The position numbers were made by a program, and so were the translations under genes. Shown one piece after another: positions 24,640 to 34,076 of a stretch of 64,000 bases of DNA. The stretch spans positions 2,790,001-2,854,000 of the forward strand of contig NZ_CP119754.1 of assembly GCF_029319185.1 (NCBI RefSeq), written 5' to 3'. This stretch comes from Superficieibacter sp. HKU1. Lineage in GTDB: Bacteria; Pseudomonadota; Gammaproteobacteria; Enterobacterales; Enterobacteriaceae. Numbering within the stretch: the first letter of the stretch is position 1; each line of letters opens with the position of its first letter. The notes beneath the pieces are model-generated. The model had not been told where the DNA came from and ran no database searches. It saw only the letters and a list, made by a program, of their open reading frames with translations.

Positions 24640-24735
24640 ACACAAAAAAAGCGCAGACGCGCCTTGTGTCGTCAGTGAAGGATTTTCAGGAGGCTAATCC
24701 CGGCACCTGATTTTGCAGGTGCGGGAAAAGAATAC
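24640..24735 (-). ncRNA. C4/CI-type antisense RNA of P4-like immunity
   Basis: The minus strand reads through two hairpins and ends in GCGCgtctGCGC followed by seven T (24643-24662), an intrinsic terminator. Two stretches of this RNA are complementary to the ash-like message just downstream: TTAGCCT (24691-24697) to AGGCTAA (24557-24563), and TCACTGAC (24671-24678) to GTCAGTGA (24572-24579). Paired a/b sites of this sort are the defining feature of C4 RNAs in P1, P7 and P4, where they cause premature termination of the downstream message. Ends are approximate. Together with the terminator this fills the 336-base gap between 24479 and 24814. Confidence 0.68.
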
Positions 24736-24814
24736 TGCGATTGATAAGGAGCGGCAAGCGCGTTTCTGGAAGACGGCTCGCAAAATCATCACGCCGTCTT
24801 TATTTGATTAATCT

Positions 24815-25840
24815 CTACCCTTTCCACCCCATCGCAGGTGCCACGTGTTTCAGTATCGATTCAATCACGTGGACGTTATATTCCACGCCGAGCTGGTTCG
24901 GCACGGTCAGCAGCAGGGTATCCGCTTCGGCAATCGCTTCATCCTGTTTTAACTGCGTAATCAGCTTGTCCGGCTCGGCGGCGTAGCTGCGGCCAAAGAT
25001 GGCGCGGGTCTGGTCGTCAATAAAGCCGACTTTATCGCTGTCATCGCCGCTGGCACCGAAATACGCCCGATCGCGATCGTTCATCAGCGCAAAGATGCTG
25101 CGGCTGACCGAGACGCGCGGCGTACGTGCATGCCCCGCTTCCGCCCAGGCGGCACGATAGGCGCGGATCTGTTTGGCCTGCTGAATATGGAACGGTTCGC
25201 CGGTTTCATCGTTCTTCAATGTAGAACTTTGCAGATGCATGCCCAGCTTCGCCGCCCAGACCGCCGTCGCATCGGACGAGGCTCCCCACCAGATGCGCTC
25301 GCGCAGCCCCTCAGAATAGGGTTCCGGGCGCAGCATTCCCGGCGGGTTGGGAAACATCGGCTGCGGGTTGGGTCTGGCAAAGCCTTCACCGCGTAGTACG
25401 TCCAGCAGCACCTCTGTATGCTGACGCGCCATATCGGCCTCGTTCTGCCCCTCAGCAGGCTGATAGCCGAAATAACGCCAGCCATCGATCACCTGCTCCG
25501 GCGAACCACGGCTGATGCCGAGTTGCAGGCGGCCACCGGCGATAAGATCCGCCGCACCGGCGCTTTCGGCCATATACAGCGGGTTCTCATAGCGCATGTC
25601 GATCACCCCGGTGCCAATCTCAATGCGGCAGGTCTTTGCGCCAATGGCGGCCAGTAAGGGAAACGGTGAGGCAAGCTGGCGGGCAAAATGGTGTACGCGA
25701 AAATACGCGCCGTCAGCGCCCAGCTCTTCAGCGGCAACCGCTAAATCGATGGACTGGAGCAGCGCATCGGCCGCGGAACGCGTTGCCGAATGCGGCGACG
25801 GCGTCCAGTGACCAAACGACAAAAAGCCGATCTTTTTCAT
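24815..25840 (-). CDS. LLM-class flavin-dependent oxidoreductase
   Basis: A 341-residue bacterial-luciferase-like TIM-barrel protein. The start MKKIGFLSFGHWTPSP, the segment GADGAYFRVHHFARQLASPFPLL, the ISRGSPEQVIDGWRYFG loop and a late QLGVEYNVHVIESILKHVAP helix fit FMN- or F420-type LLM monooxygenases of the small single-component group. The substrate is unknown. The ATG at 25840 follows an AGGACAA site. It is not next to any reductase or sulfur operon, so no role can be inferred from context. About 290 bases without a gene separate it from tmaR; I see nothing specific there. Confidence 0.85.
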   Translation of the reverse strand: MKKIGFLSFGHWTPSPHSATRSAADALLQSIDLAVAAEELGADGAYFRVHHFARQLASPFPLLAAIGAKTCRIEIGTGVIDMRYENPLYMAESAGAADLIAGGRLQLGISRGSPEQVIDGWRYFGYQPAEGQNEADMARQHTEVLLDVLRGEGFARPNPQPMFPNPPGMLRPEPYSEGLRERIWWGASSDATAVWAAKLGMHLQSSTLKNDETGEPFHIQQAKQIRAYRAAWAEAGHARTPRVSVSRSIFALMNDRDRAYFGASGDDSDKVGFIDDQTRAIFGRSYAAEPDKLITQLKQDEAIAEADTLLLTVPNQLGVEYNVHVIESILKHVAPAMGWKG

Positions 25841-26132
25841 GAGGGATTGTCCTGTTCTGGTAAATCATCAGCAGGCTCTCTACTTTACGCATGACTGTGA
25901 AAGAATAAATAGCGTTTGATTCACCTAAAACGTCAAATAAATTGACCAATTAAGACTGCTTTAAAGCGGGTGAATTTGCCCTGACGCATCGTTGCAGTGC
26001 TCACGCAGAATAAGCTACGCGTGATAAGGGCTAAGCAAATACGGGAGCGTGTCCCGCCATCATGGAATGTTTTTGCGCCAGATCTGGCTTAAGAAAGGAT
26101 GCGGTGAGAGAGCCTCTCACCGCAGACCAGCA

Positions 26133-26474
26133 TTACTCAGGCTGAGCATCCGTGTCGTGAACTTTCAGCTCGCCCATCACCTTCAGTTTTTTGGAGATTT
26201 CGCGGCGCTCTTTGGAGATTTCCGCATTTTTGATGATGTAGTCATCCACGCGATCTTCATAGTCGCTTTTCATGTTGGCGATGATGCCCTGAATCGCTTC
26301 CACGCTCATCCCCGGCTTGATGTAATCGCTGAGGTTGTCGAGCAGCAGTACGCGCTTCTGGTTATCACGGATCTTTTTCTCAACGTCCTGGATTTCACGC
26401 TGCAGTTTGTTTTTACGACGGAACAAACGAACAAACTCCAGTACGTCCTGAAATGAAGGCTTGGTGGTTTCCAT
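26133..26474 (-). CDS. tmaR: TmaR (YeeX), pole-localising regulator of the PTS
   Basis: A 113-residue, strongly charged, helical coiled-coil protein nearly identical to E. coli YeeX over its first 100 residues (MTTKPSFQD-type start METTKPSFQDVLEFVRLFRR). In E. coli TmaR forms polar clusters that capture phosphotransferase Enzyme I and so adjust sugar uptake. The C-terminal tail differs and is a few residues longer. It appears to be a single-gene unit. Confidence 0.95.
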   Translation of the reverse strand: METTKPSFQDVLEFVRLFRRKNKLQREIQDVEKKIRDNQKRVLLLDNLSDYIKPGMSVEAIQGIIANMKSDYEDRVDDYIIKNAEISKERREISKKLKVMGELKVHDTDAQPE

Positions 26475-26639
26475 TGCTATACCTCTGATAATTGAGATTC
26501 GGATTCGTTAATGCGACAGCCATAAGGTAAACACTACTGAGAGCTATCGCTGAAGACAATCATTTTTACTTTGTTCTTATCATACCGCTAAATGGGGCTG
26601 AATCGAAACACCTGGCGCAAAACCGCCGCCGTTTGCAGT

Positions 26640-27698
26640 TTATTTGCGCAGCGCCCGGCAAATCAGATGCGATAGCAGTTCCAGTTGCCGCGCCAGTTCC
26701 ATGCTCAGCCACACGTAGCCGTGCATCGGTGTTTCGACCAGATCATCTCCTTCATACTCTTTGATAAGCTGACGAAGCTCGGCGACAATCTCATTGAGTT
26801 TTTCGCTATTGGCGAGGATCGGCTGCGGATTGCCTTCGTACAACGCATGAGCAATGGTCAGCAGCGTTTGCTGGGTCATCTGCTGGGTTTCGCGCAGGGT
26901 ATGCGCGTTGAGCATGATGAAATGGCTGGCGCGCGAGGCCCAGAAGGCGTTGATTTGCAGCTCCAGGATACACACCAGATTGCGGTTAATGGTCTGGATG
27001 GCTTCAAAAATCGACTTCTGGATATGGGTTTCTTTGCTGGCGGGAGTAATCAAACCGCGCATTTTTACCACATCGTTAAGCACGTTTTGCTGGCGCTTTT
27101 CAAGACGCGGGCGCTCGACCAGGTTGGGCGAAAACCCGGCCTGATAAAGGCGGTTAAACGTGGTCACGTAGTTCGCCATCTGAATGCGCCAGTGCAAAAA
27201 CGCCCGCTGCGGCCAGATGCCGGTAAAGAGCATTGCCAGCAAGGAGCCGAAAATAACATCGCCGCTTCGCCACAGCGCAGTGTGCATATCACCGACCGGC
27301 GACCCGACAACCACCGCGAGGGTAATGCCGATCAGTAGCGCCTGATAAGGTCGCTTGCCGAGCGTCAGCCAGGCGCATAAAAACATCGCGGCTGCACACC
27401 AGATCAGCATAATGGGCAATGAGTAGCGCTCGAGCTGAAGGGCCACCAGCCCCAGCGCCGAGCCGAGGATCGTGCCGCCGATACGCTCAAACGCGCGCGG
27501 CACCACGTTACCCCAGAACGAAATGGGCCCCATGATCACCACCAGGGTAATGAGCGGCCACGTCCCTTCCGGGATATCAAATAGTCTTACCAGTAAAAAG
27601 GTAAGAATAAACGCCAGTGCGATACGGACACCGTGCACTATCCGGTAGTGACGATACAAACGGATCTCAAAGGGACTTAAGGACTTATCAGCGCGCAA
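26640..27698 (-). CDS. yeeA: YeeA, FUSC-family inner-membrane protein
   Basis: A 352-residue protein with an N-terminal domain of about six helices (starting at VRIALAFILTFLLVRLF, residues 24-40) and a cytoplasmic helical C-terminal half. It belongs to the fusaric-acid-resistance/aromatic-acid-exporter-like family; the role of YeeA itself is not established. Sequence and order between tmaR and sbmC match E. coli. Confidence 0.92.
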   Translation of the reverse strand: MRADKSLSPFEIRLYRHYRIVHGVRIALAFILTFLLVRLFDIPEGTWPLITLVVIMGPISFWGNVVPRAFERIGGTILGSALGLVALQLERYSLPIMLIWCAAAMFLCAWLTLGKRPYQALLIGITLAVVVGSPVGDMHTALWRSGDVIFGSLLAMLFTGIWPQRAFLHWRIQMANYVTTFNRLYQAGFSPNLVERPRLEKRQQNVLNDVVKMRGLITPASKETHIQKSIFEAIQTINRNLVCILELQINAFWASRASHFIMLNAHTLRETQQMTQQTLLTIAHALYEGNPQPILANSEKLNEIVAELRQLIKEYEGDDLVETPMHGYVWLSMELARQLELLSHLICRALRK

Positions 27699-27802
27699 AC
27701 CCGCTCTCCGGCCACTCGTTCAAAAGCGCAATTGTACCGTTTTTTTCCGGGCATAAGCATCCCCTCTGTGCGAATTCCCTTTCAATCAATAAGGCGATTT
27801 TC

Positions 27803-28270
27803 TTATGCATCCGCGAGCGGGATATACATATCAATATCCCAGTAGCCGTCCGCGTTACCGTCATTCAGGTAAATTTCAAAACAGGGACGAGGGGCAATCT
27901 GGTGGTTGCCATCCTGCGACAAGCTCTCAAAGAACTCACGCCACGGGGTGGCAAAATCATGATTGTCGACCCGCGCGCTGGCGATGGCGTACTGCCCGCC
28001 CTCAATCTCGGTATGGATCACGCCAGGGCTGTTTTCGCCAACGGTGAAGCCTTCTTCCACTCTCACCACCGTTGCACAGCGCAGTTTTTCGGCGGGCGTG
28101 TCATCCGGATTATCGTAATAAATCGCCAGCCATTCCTGCGGCTGAATATGCCGGGTATCAACCCACAGCACCAGTTGCTCAAAGCCCTGTTTAACCGTTT
28201 TCTCCCACGGTCCGACGAGGTGAAAACCTGCGACGTTGCGCGAGTCAGCCTGTTCAATGTGATAATCCAT
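27803..28270 (-). CDS. sbmC: SbmC (GyrI), DNA gyrase inhibitor
   Basis: A 155-residue GyrI-like domain protein that binds gyrase and protects cells from microcin B17, CcdB and alkylating agents. The sequence MDYHIEQADSRNVAGFHLVG and the FDVLVxW-like EQLVLWVDTRHI region match E. coli SbmC. ATG 28270 is fixed by GGAGG eight bases upstream. In E. coli it is LexA-controlled; I find no CTG-N10-CAG box between this gene and dacD, so regulation may differ here. Confidence 0.94.
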   Translation of the reverse strand: MDYHIEQADSRNVAGFHLVGPWEKTVKQGFEQLVLWVDTRHIQPQEWLAIYYDNPDDTPAEKLRCATVVRVEEGFTVGENSPGVIHTEIEGGQYAIASARVDNHDFATPWREFFESLSQDGNHQIAPRPCFEIYLNDGNADGYWDIDMYIPLADA

Positions 28271-28335
28271 GTAGCCTCCCGTTGGATGACGATATGAAGC
28301 CGATAGGTTAAGTATGTCTGCTGAAAGGAGGAGAT

Positions 28336-28363
28336 GCAAAAAGCGCCCCCGATGGGGGGCGCT
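28336..28363 (-). terminator. Terminator of dacD
   Basis: Hairpin AGCGCCCCC/GGGGGCGCT with a T run on the minus strand, five bases after the dacD stop codon. Confidence 0.85.
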
Positions 28364-28368
28364 GAAAA

Positions 28369-29541
28369 TCAGGATTTGTGATGCAGATAATCGCTCAGGC
28401 GCGAGAACAGACCGCCTTTTTCCACGCTGTTCAGGGTGGTAAGCGGCAGCCGGGCGACGACCTTATCGCGATCGTAGAGTTCGATTTCACCGACAGATTG
28501 ATGAGCGGCAATCGGCGCATCCAGCTCTTTGCCGTTCAGCACGTACCGGGCCTTAATATGTTCGATTTCCGTTTTCGGCAGCGCCATCCAGAAATCACGG
28601 TCCGGGCCAACGGCGACATTTTCTTTATCACCATACCAGACGCGCTCGTTGCCAATGGATTTCCCCTTCGTCAGGATCTGCACGGTGGCATAGTTCTGCT
28701 GGCCCCAGACCAGCAGCTTGCGCGCTTCATCTTCGCGGCCTTTGGCACTGGCTGCGCCCATAATCACTGCGATCAGCCGCTGATTTCCCTCTACGGCAGA
28801 GGCGATCAGGTTAAACCCGGCTCCCGACGTGTGACCGGTTTTCAGACCGTCGATTTTCAGTGTCTTATCCCATAACAGGCCGTTACGGTTCTGTTGGGTA
28901 ATACCGTTCCACGTCAGGCTTTTCTCACTGTACATGTGATAAAACTCCGGCTCGCCGTGAATAATGGCGCGGGAAAGCACCGCCAGATCGTAAGCCGAAC
29001 TGTGCTGCCCCGGCGCATCAAGGCCGTGGACGGTTTCGAAATGGGTATCGCGCAGGTTAAGCTTCTGAACATAGCTGTTCATCATCTTCACAAACTGCGG
29101 CTGGCCGCCGGCAACATAATCCGCCAGCGCCACGCAGGCATCGTTACCTGAATCGACAATCAGCCCCCGGCTCAAATCGTGTACCGTTAAGCGATCGCCG
29201 GGTTTAAGAAACATCAGCGACGAGCCGTCAAACACCGGATTCCCTTTCGCCCACGCGTCTTTGCCAACGGTTACAACGTCATCTGCACGAATACGGTGAC
29301 TATCAATAGCCCGGTCAATAACATAACCGGTCATCAGTTTGGTCAGGCTGGCGGGGTTGCGCTGCTGATGTTCGTTCCCGGCGGTCAGAATTTGACCGGT
29401 GGTATAATCCATCAGCACCCAGGCTCCCGCCTGGACGGCAGGCGGCTGCGGCGAGACGGCAAAGGTATCGTCAGCCAGCGCGGAAGAAATCCCTGAAGCG
29501 AGTAAAGAAACAGCAATAAACAGACGGCGTTTCAACAGCAT
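28369..29541 (-). CDS. dacD: DacD, D-alanyl-D-alanine carboxypeptidase PBP6b
   Basis: A 390-residue periplasmic, membrane-anchored DD-carboxypeptidase that trims pentapeptides of peptidoglycan. A signal peptide (residues 1-23, ending SALA) is followed by the three penicillin-binding motifs: SLTK with the nucleophile Ser65 and Lys68, SGN at 131-133, and KTG at 234-236. The C-terminal domain ends in an amphipathic helix (GLFSRLSDYLHHK) that anchors it to the inner membrane. Length and neighbours match E. coli DacD. Confidence 0.96.
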   Translation of the reverse strand: MLLKRRLFIAVSLLASGISSALADDTFAVSPQPPAVQAGAWVLMDYTTGQILTAGNEHQQRNPASLTKLMTGYVIDRAIDSHRIRADDVVTVGKDAWAKGNPVFDGSSLMFLKPGDRLTVHDLSRGLIVDSGNDACVALADYVAGGQPQFVKMMNSYVQKLNLRDTHFETVHGLDAPGQHSSAYDLAVLSRAIIHGEPEFYHMYSEKSLTWNGITQQNRNGLLWDKTLKIDGLKTGHTSGAGFNLIASAVEGNQRLIAVIMGAASAKGREDEARKLLVWGQQNYATVQILTKGKSIGNERVWYGDKENVAVGPDRDFWMALPKTEIEHIKARYVLNGKELDAPIAAHQSVGEIELYDRDKVVARLPLTTLNSVEKGGLFSRLSDYLHHKS

Positions 29542-29724
29542 ATCCTCATTCTATAATTCGCCGTCCTTTGTACGGGAGATCCTGACAACGTGCCCGGTTA
29601 AAGTGCAAGGAAATATGACATCCATCACGGACAGAAACCCGGAACTGACGCTTACGATGGCTGGCTAAATCGTTTACCATACCGGTGAGTCTCCCTCGCA
29701 GCCCATCACGGATTAATCATACCT

Positions 29725-31149
29725 ATGCAAGATACGCCGCATCAGCCAGGATTTTTATTTCACGATTACGAAACCTTTGGTACCAGTCCGGCGCTGGACC
29801 GGCCTGCTCAGTTCGCCGCCATCCGCACCGATGCTGATTTTACCGTGACGGGTGAGCCCGAGGTGTTCTACTGCAAGCCCGCTGATGATTATCTTCCGCA
29901 GCCGGAAGCGGTAATGATCACCGGCATCACGCCGCAGGAAGCGCTGGCGAAAGGCGATAACGAAGCCACCTTCGCGCGGCGCATTCATGACCTGTTTACC
30001 GTGCCGAAGACCTGCGTGGTGGGCTATAACAACGTGCGTTTTGACGATGAAGTCACGCGGAATATTTTCTATCGCAACTTTTACGATCCCTACGCGTGGA
30101 GCTGGCAGCATGACAACTCGCGCTGGGATCTGCTGGACGCAATGCGCGCCTGCTACGCCCTGCGCCCGGAAGGCATTCACTGGCCGGAAAATGACGAAGG
30201 CTTGCCGAGCTTCCGCCTTGAGCATCTGACCAAAGCCAACGGTATTGAGCACAGTAACGCCCACGATGCGATGGCAGATGTCTACGCGACAATTGCCATG
30301 GCGAAGCTGCTGAAAACCAGACAGCCGCGCCTGTTCGACTATCTCTACACGTACCGCGGTAAAAATAAGCTGATGACGCTGATCGACGTGCCGCAGATGA
30401 AACCGCTGGTGCATGTCTCAGGGATGTTCGGTGCCTGGCGCGGCAATACCAGTCTGGTCGCCCCGCTGGCGTGGCACCCGGAAAATCGCAACGCGGTGAT
30501 TATGGTCGATCTCGCGGAAGACGTCTCCGTGCTGCTGGACCTGGATGCCGACGCCCTGCGCGAACGGCTCTATACCGCGAAAGCCGATCTCGGCGATGCG
30601 CTGCCGGTGCCGGTCAAGCTGGTGCATCTGAACAAATGCCCGGTGCTGGCACAGCAAAATACGCTGCGCCCGGAAGATGCCGACCGTCTGGGCATCAACC
30701 GCCAGCGCTGCCTCGACAACCTGAAAATCCTGCGTGAAAACCCACAGGTGCGCGAAAAAGTGGTGGCGATCTTTGCCGACGCCGAGCCGTTTGTGCCGTC
30801 GGACAATGTCGATACGCAACTCTATAACGGCTTTTTCAGCGATGCCGATCGCGCGGCGATGAAAATCGTGCTGGAGACCGATCCGCGCAATCTGCCCGCG
30901 CTGGATATTACCTTTGCCGATAAACGCATTGAACGTCTGCTGTTTAATTACCGGGCGCGCAATTTCCCTGGTACCCTGGACGAAGCCGAACAGCAACGCT
31001 GGCTGCAGCACCGTCGCAACGTTTTCACGCCTGAGTTTTTACAGGGCTATGCGCAGGAGCTGGAAGCGTTGTGGGGGCAATATGAGGGAAACAGTGAGAA
31101 GCAGGCGCTGCTGAAGGCGTTATATCAGTATGCGCAGGAGACGGTGTAA
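29725..31149 (+). CDS. sbcB: Exonuclease I (SbcB)
   Basis: A 474-residue 3'-5' single-strand DNA exonuclease with roles in recombination and mismatch repair. The DnaQ-type ExoI motif FLFHDYETFGTSPALDRPAQ gives the first acidic pair (Asp14 and Glu16), GYNNVRFDDEVTRN is motif II, and HSNAHDAMADVYATIAMAK holds the final His and Asp. The SH3-like and helical C-terminal domains are present to the end. It is nearly the E. coli sequence and starts at ATG 29725. Confidence 0.97.
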   Translation: MQDTPHQPGFLFHDYETFGTSPALDRPAQFAAIRTDADFTVTGEPEVFYCKPADDYLPQPEAVMITGITPQEALAKGDNEATFARRIHDLFTVPKTCVVGYNNVRFDDEVTRNIFYRNFYDPYAWSWQHDNSRWDLLDAMRACYALRPEGIHWPENDEGLPSFRLEHLTKANGIEHSNAHDAMADVYATIAMAKLLKTRQPRLFDYLYTYRGKNKLMTLIDVPQMKPLVHVSGMFGAWRGNTSLVAPLAWHPENRNAVIMVDLAEDVSVLLDLDADALRERLYTAKADLGDALPVPVKLVHLNKCPVLAQQNTLRPEDADRLGINRQRCLDNLKILRENPQVREKVVAIFADAEPFVPSDNVDTQLYNGFFSDADRAAMKIVLETDPRNLPALDITFADKRIERLLFNYRARNFPGTLDEAEQQRWLQHRRNVFTPEFLQGYAQELEALWGQYEGNSEKQALLKALYQYAQETV

Positions 31150-31172
31150 GCCGTCCCCCGCGCCAGTCAAAC

Positions 31173-31400
31173 TCAGGCTTTTTTGACGGTAATGGACCAG
31201 GCGGCATCGCCAACCTGCTGATAGTCGGTGATGCTGTGCCCCTCTTCTGCTGCCCACTGCGGGATCGCTTCCGTCGCCTGGGTACAGTCAAAGTCGATCA
31301 CCAGTTCATCACCGCTGTGCATCTCTGCCAGCGCCGCTTTCGCTTCAATCAGCGGGAACGGGCAAACCTGCGTCACCACGTCGAGTTTTTTAATCGCCAT
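31173..31400 (-). CDS. tsuB: TsuB (YeeD), sulfurtransferase partner of thiosulfate uptake
   Basis: A 75-residue TusA-fold protein with the CPFP motif; Cys13 is the sulfur-carrying residue. In E. coli TsuB acts with the TsuA channel to draw thiosulfate into the cytoplasm. The frame is open to 31415, but ATG 31400 gives the family start MAIKKLDVVTQ. It lies 19 bases downstream of tsuA on the same strand, so the two form an operon. Confidence 0.94.
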   Translation of the reverse strand: MAIKKLDVVTQVCPFPLIEAKAALAEMHSGDELVIDFDCTQATEAIPQWAAEEGHSITDYQQVGDAAWSITVKKA

Positions 31401-31419
31401 TTCTACTCCAGTCAATCAA

Positions 31420-32475
31420 TTAAGCGGCCGCAGCGGCGAGTTTTGCTTTACGCTGCGGACGTACATACAGGAACCAGGACGCCGTCCAGACACCGAGGAT
31501 CATAAAGACCAGGCCAATCCAGCCCTGCCAGGTGAGCATGGCGGTCATGACCAGTCCGTTACCGATGGAACAGCCACCCGCGATGCTGGCCCCGAAGCCC
31601 ATCAGCACGCCGCCGGAGGCGCTGCGCAACGTGGTGCCAACGTCAGCGGCACGCACGCGGAACTCACGGCTGGCCTTAGCGGCAATAAACGATCCGAGGA
31701 AAATCCCCAGCACTAGGAACACGCCCCAGTTGAGGAATTTGCTGTCACCCGCGACCAGAAATTGCAGGATATTGGCGGTTGGCGAGGTGATGCCTAAGCC
31801 GAACATGCGCCCGGTCGCTTCGCTGAGCGGCCATGCCAGCAGCGCAATCAGCCCAATCAGGGTTGCCGTGAAGAACGGATGCCAGCGCTTTTCGAACAGC
31901 AGATGCGCCAGACCGGTACGGCGCGGCGGCAGCGTTGCAACCCTCAGCTTCGGTTTACGCAGCTCTTTGAGTACCAGCCAGCCAGTGACCACCAGCAGGA
32001 GCGCAATCAACGGCCAGACGGAGACATTCAGCGTTTCGGCAATAGAGTTGTGCGCGGTGCTTTGTGTTTTCAGGAACTGGTTCAGCCCGGCGGCGTGCGG
32101 GGAGCGCATCACGGCACTCATCACCATGTAAGTCACCAGCGCGATCCAGCTGCCAATAAGCCCTTCTCCCGCCCGATACCAGGTGCCGGTCGCGCAGCCG
32201 CCGGCATAAACAATGCCGAGGCCAAAGACAAAGCCGCCCACCACGGTGCCGAGCCACGGGAATGCGCCCGCGTCGTATTGCACGATGCCCAGCTGGATCA
32301 GGGCAAACACGCCAACGCTCTGAATACAGATCGCGATTAACAGGGCGTAAAACATACGGTTATTTTTGGCGATGTACATATCGCGGAAGCCACCCGTCAG
32401 GCAGAAACGTCCGCGTTGCATCACAAAACCCAATAGCGCACCGCAAAACAGGCCGCTTACTATCATCTGCAACAT
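31420..32475 (-). CDS. tsuA: TsuA (YeeE), thiosulfate transporter
   Basis: A 351-residue inner-membrane protein with nine or more helices of the YeeE/YedE family. The conserved cysteines used to relay thiosulfate appear in QRGRFCLTGGFRD near the N-terminus, YAGGCATGTWYRAGEG in the first half and IAGGCSIGNGLV near residue 300. It supplies reduced sulfur for cysteine synthesis. This is a second sulfur-acquisition function in the window besides the AtsK-like cluster. A promoter should lie in 32476-32580. Confidence 0.94.
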   Translation of the reverse strand: MLQMIVSGLFCGALLGFVMQRGRFCLTGGFRDMYIAKNNRMFYALLIAICIQSVGVFALIQLGIVQYDAGAFPWLGTVVGGFVFGLGIVYAGGCATGTWYRAGEGLIGSWIALVTYMVMSAVMRSPHAAGLNQFLKTQSTAHNSIAETLNVSVWPLIALLLVVTGWLVLKELRKPKLRVATLPPRRTGLAHLLFEKRWHPFFTATLIGLIALLAWPLSEATGRMFGLGITSPTANILQFLVAGDSKFLNWGVFLVLGIFLGSFIAAKASREFRVRAADVGTTLRSASGGVLMGFGASIAGGCSIGNGLVMTAMLTWQGWIGLVFMILGVWTASWFLYVRPQRKAKLAAAAA

Positions 32476-32581
32476 AAGAAATACTTAATCCGGAAAATAT
32501 CAGTCAGCAAATTATTCCTGACCCGTCCGGCGCAAACCAATAACCAAAGACTCTAAACCATAACCATGAGTTATAAGACAT

Positions 32582-32611
32582 AAAAAAACCGGAGCACAAA
32601 GTCTCCGGTTT
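32582..32611 (-). terminator. Terminator downstream of plaP
   Basis: Stem AACCGGAG/CTCCGGTT with seven T on the minus strand, downstream of plaP and its REP element. Confidence 0.8.
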
Positions 32612-32624
32612 CGGGGGGCGTGGT

Positions 32625-32709
32625 GCCCGGCGGCGCTACGCTTGTGCGGGCCTACGGGTCATGGTTGACCGTAGGCCGGGTAAGGCGAAGCCGCCACCCG
32701 GCATTACGC
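32625..32709. repeat. REP/BIME element after plaP
   Basis: Two inverted copies of the GTAGGCCGGGTAAGGCGAAGC-type REP unit (quoted as GCCGGGTAAGGC and its partner GCCCGGCGGCGCTACGC) separated by about 20 bases. The unit resembles those between hisG and hisD. Confidence 0.85.
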
Positions 32710-32717
32710 CTTAATGA

Positions 32718-34076
32718 TCAGGCGATATCTTCGTACTGCGGGACCGGGCTACGGAACACGCGGGTTACACAGGCCAGGTAAACCAGACCAATAGCGCCCC
32801 AAATCAGGCCGAGGATCATCGAACTTTCTTCGAGGTTAACCCACAGCGCGCCCACGGTCAGCGCACCGCACACCGGCAGGATCAGATAGTTGAAATGGTC
32901 TTTCAGCGTTTTATTACGCTTTTCACGGATCCAGAACTGGGAAATCACCGACAGGTTAACGAAGGTGAACGCTACCAGCGCACCAAAGTTAATCAGCGCC
33001 GTTGCGGTAACCAGGTCAAATTTAATCGCCAGCAGGGCAATCGCGCCAACCAGCAACACGTTCCATGCCGGGGTACGCCATTTCGGATGCACATAACCAA
33101 AGAAGCGGCTCGGGAACACGCCATCGCGCCCCATCACGTACATCAGACGAGACACGCCCGCGTGCGCTGCCATACCGGAGGCCAGTACGGTTACGCTGGA
33201 GAAAATCAGCACGCCCCACTGGAAGGTTTTGCCTGCCACGTACAGCATGATTTCTGGCTGCGAAGCATCCGGATCTTTAAAGCGAGAGATGTCCGGGAAG
33301 TACAGTTGCAGGAAATACGAAGCGACGATGAATACCAGCCCGCCAATCAGCGCGGTGAGGAAAATCGCTCTCGGGATCACGCGCTCGGCATCTTTGGTCT
33401 CTTCAGAAAGCGAAGAAATACCGTCAAAGCCCAGGAACGAGAAGCAGAGAATGGTTGCCCCGGTGATCATCGGCACGACATGTGCGCCTTCAGACCAGAA
33501 CGGACGGGTGCTGGTCAGCGTCCCCGCGCCTTCGCCGTGATCGACACCATAAATGATCATCCCGACAATGACCGCCACGATGCCCATTTGCAGGATCACA
33601 ATCAGGGTATTGAAATTGGCAACGGTCTTGATGCTGCGCAGGTTAGAGATGGTCATAAAGGCCACCAGCGCGACAACGAAAATCCACGACGGCACGGAAG
33701 GCACCAGCGCTTCAAAATAGATTTTTGCCAGCAGAATGTTGATCATCGGCATGAACAGATAGTCCAGCAGCGACGACCAGCCAACCATAAAGCCAACGAC
33801 CGGGCTGATGGATTTCTGGGCATAGGTGTAAGCGGAGCCAGCGGACGGGAAACGACGTACCAGTTTACCGTAGCTCAGCGCCGTAAAGAGGATCGCCACC
33901 AGCGCGAAGGCGTATGCCGTCGCCACATGACCATCCGTCAAACCAGAGACTATGCCGAACGTATCGAACAGCGTCATCGGCTGCATATAGGCAAGACCCA
34001 TCATAACAACCGGAATCAGCGTAAGCGTTTTACGCAATTCCACGCGAGAGGTGTTTGGAGTAACGTTATGCGACAT
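32718..34076 (-). CDS. plaP: PlaP (YeeF), low-affinity putrescine permease
   Basis: A 452-residue APC-superfamily transporter with twelve helices that imports putrescine by proton symport; in E. coli it supports pili-driven motility. The N-terminal MSHNVTPNTSRVELRKTLT and helix 1 text (LIPVVMMGLAYMQPMTLFDTFG) match. ATG 34076 sits seven bases after AAGGGG, better than the ATG at 34082. It is followed by a REP element and terminator. Confidence 0.93.
   Translation of the reverse strand: MSHNVTPNTSRVELRKTLTLIPVVMMGLAYMQPMTLFDTFGIVSGLTDGHVATAYAFALVAILFTALSYGKLVRRFPSAGSAYTYAQKSISPVVGFMVGWSSLLDYLFMPMINILLAKIYFEALVPSVPSWIFVVALVAFMTISNLRSIKTVANFNTLIVILQMGIVAVIVGMIIYGVDHGEGAGTLTSTRPFWSEGAHVVPMITGATILCFSFLGFDGISSLSEETKDAERVIPRAIFLTALIGGLVFIVASYFLQLYFPDISRFKDPDASQPEIMLYVAGKTFQWGVLIFSSVTVLASGMAAHAGVSRLMYVMGRDGVFPSRFFGYVHPKWRTPAWNVLLVGAIALLAIKFDLVTATALINFGALVAFTFVNLSVISQFWIREKRNKTLKDHFNYLILPVCGALTVGALWVNLEESSMILGLIWGAIGLVYLACVTRVFRSPVPQYEDIA

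Noticed and set aside
22312..24790. Complete integrated satellite with attL and attR at tRNA-Asn copy 4
   Set aside because: No integrase is present and I could not find a second copy of the tRNA 3' end near 24790; only the immunity relic is supported.
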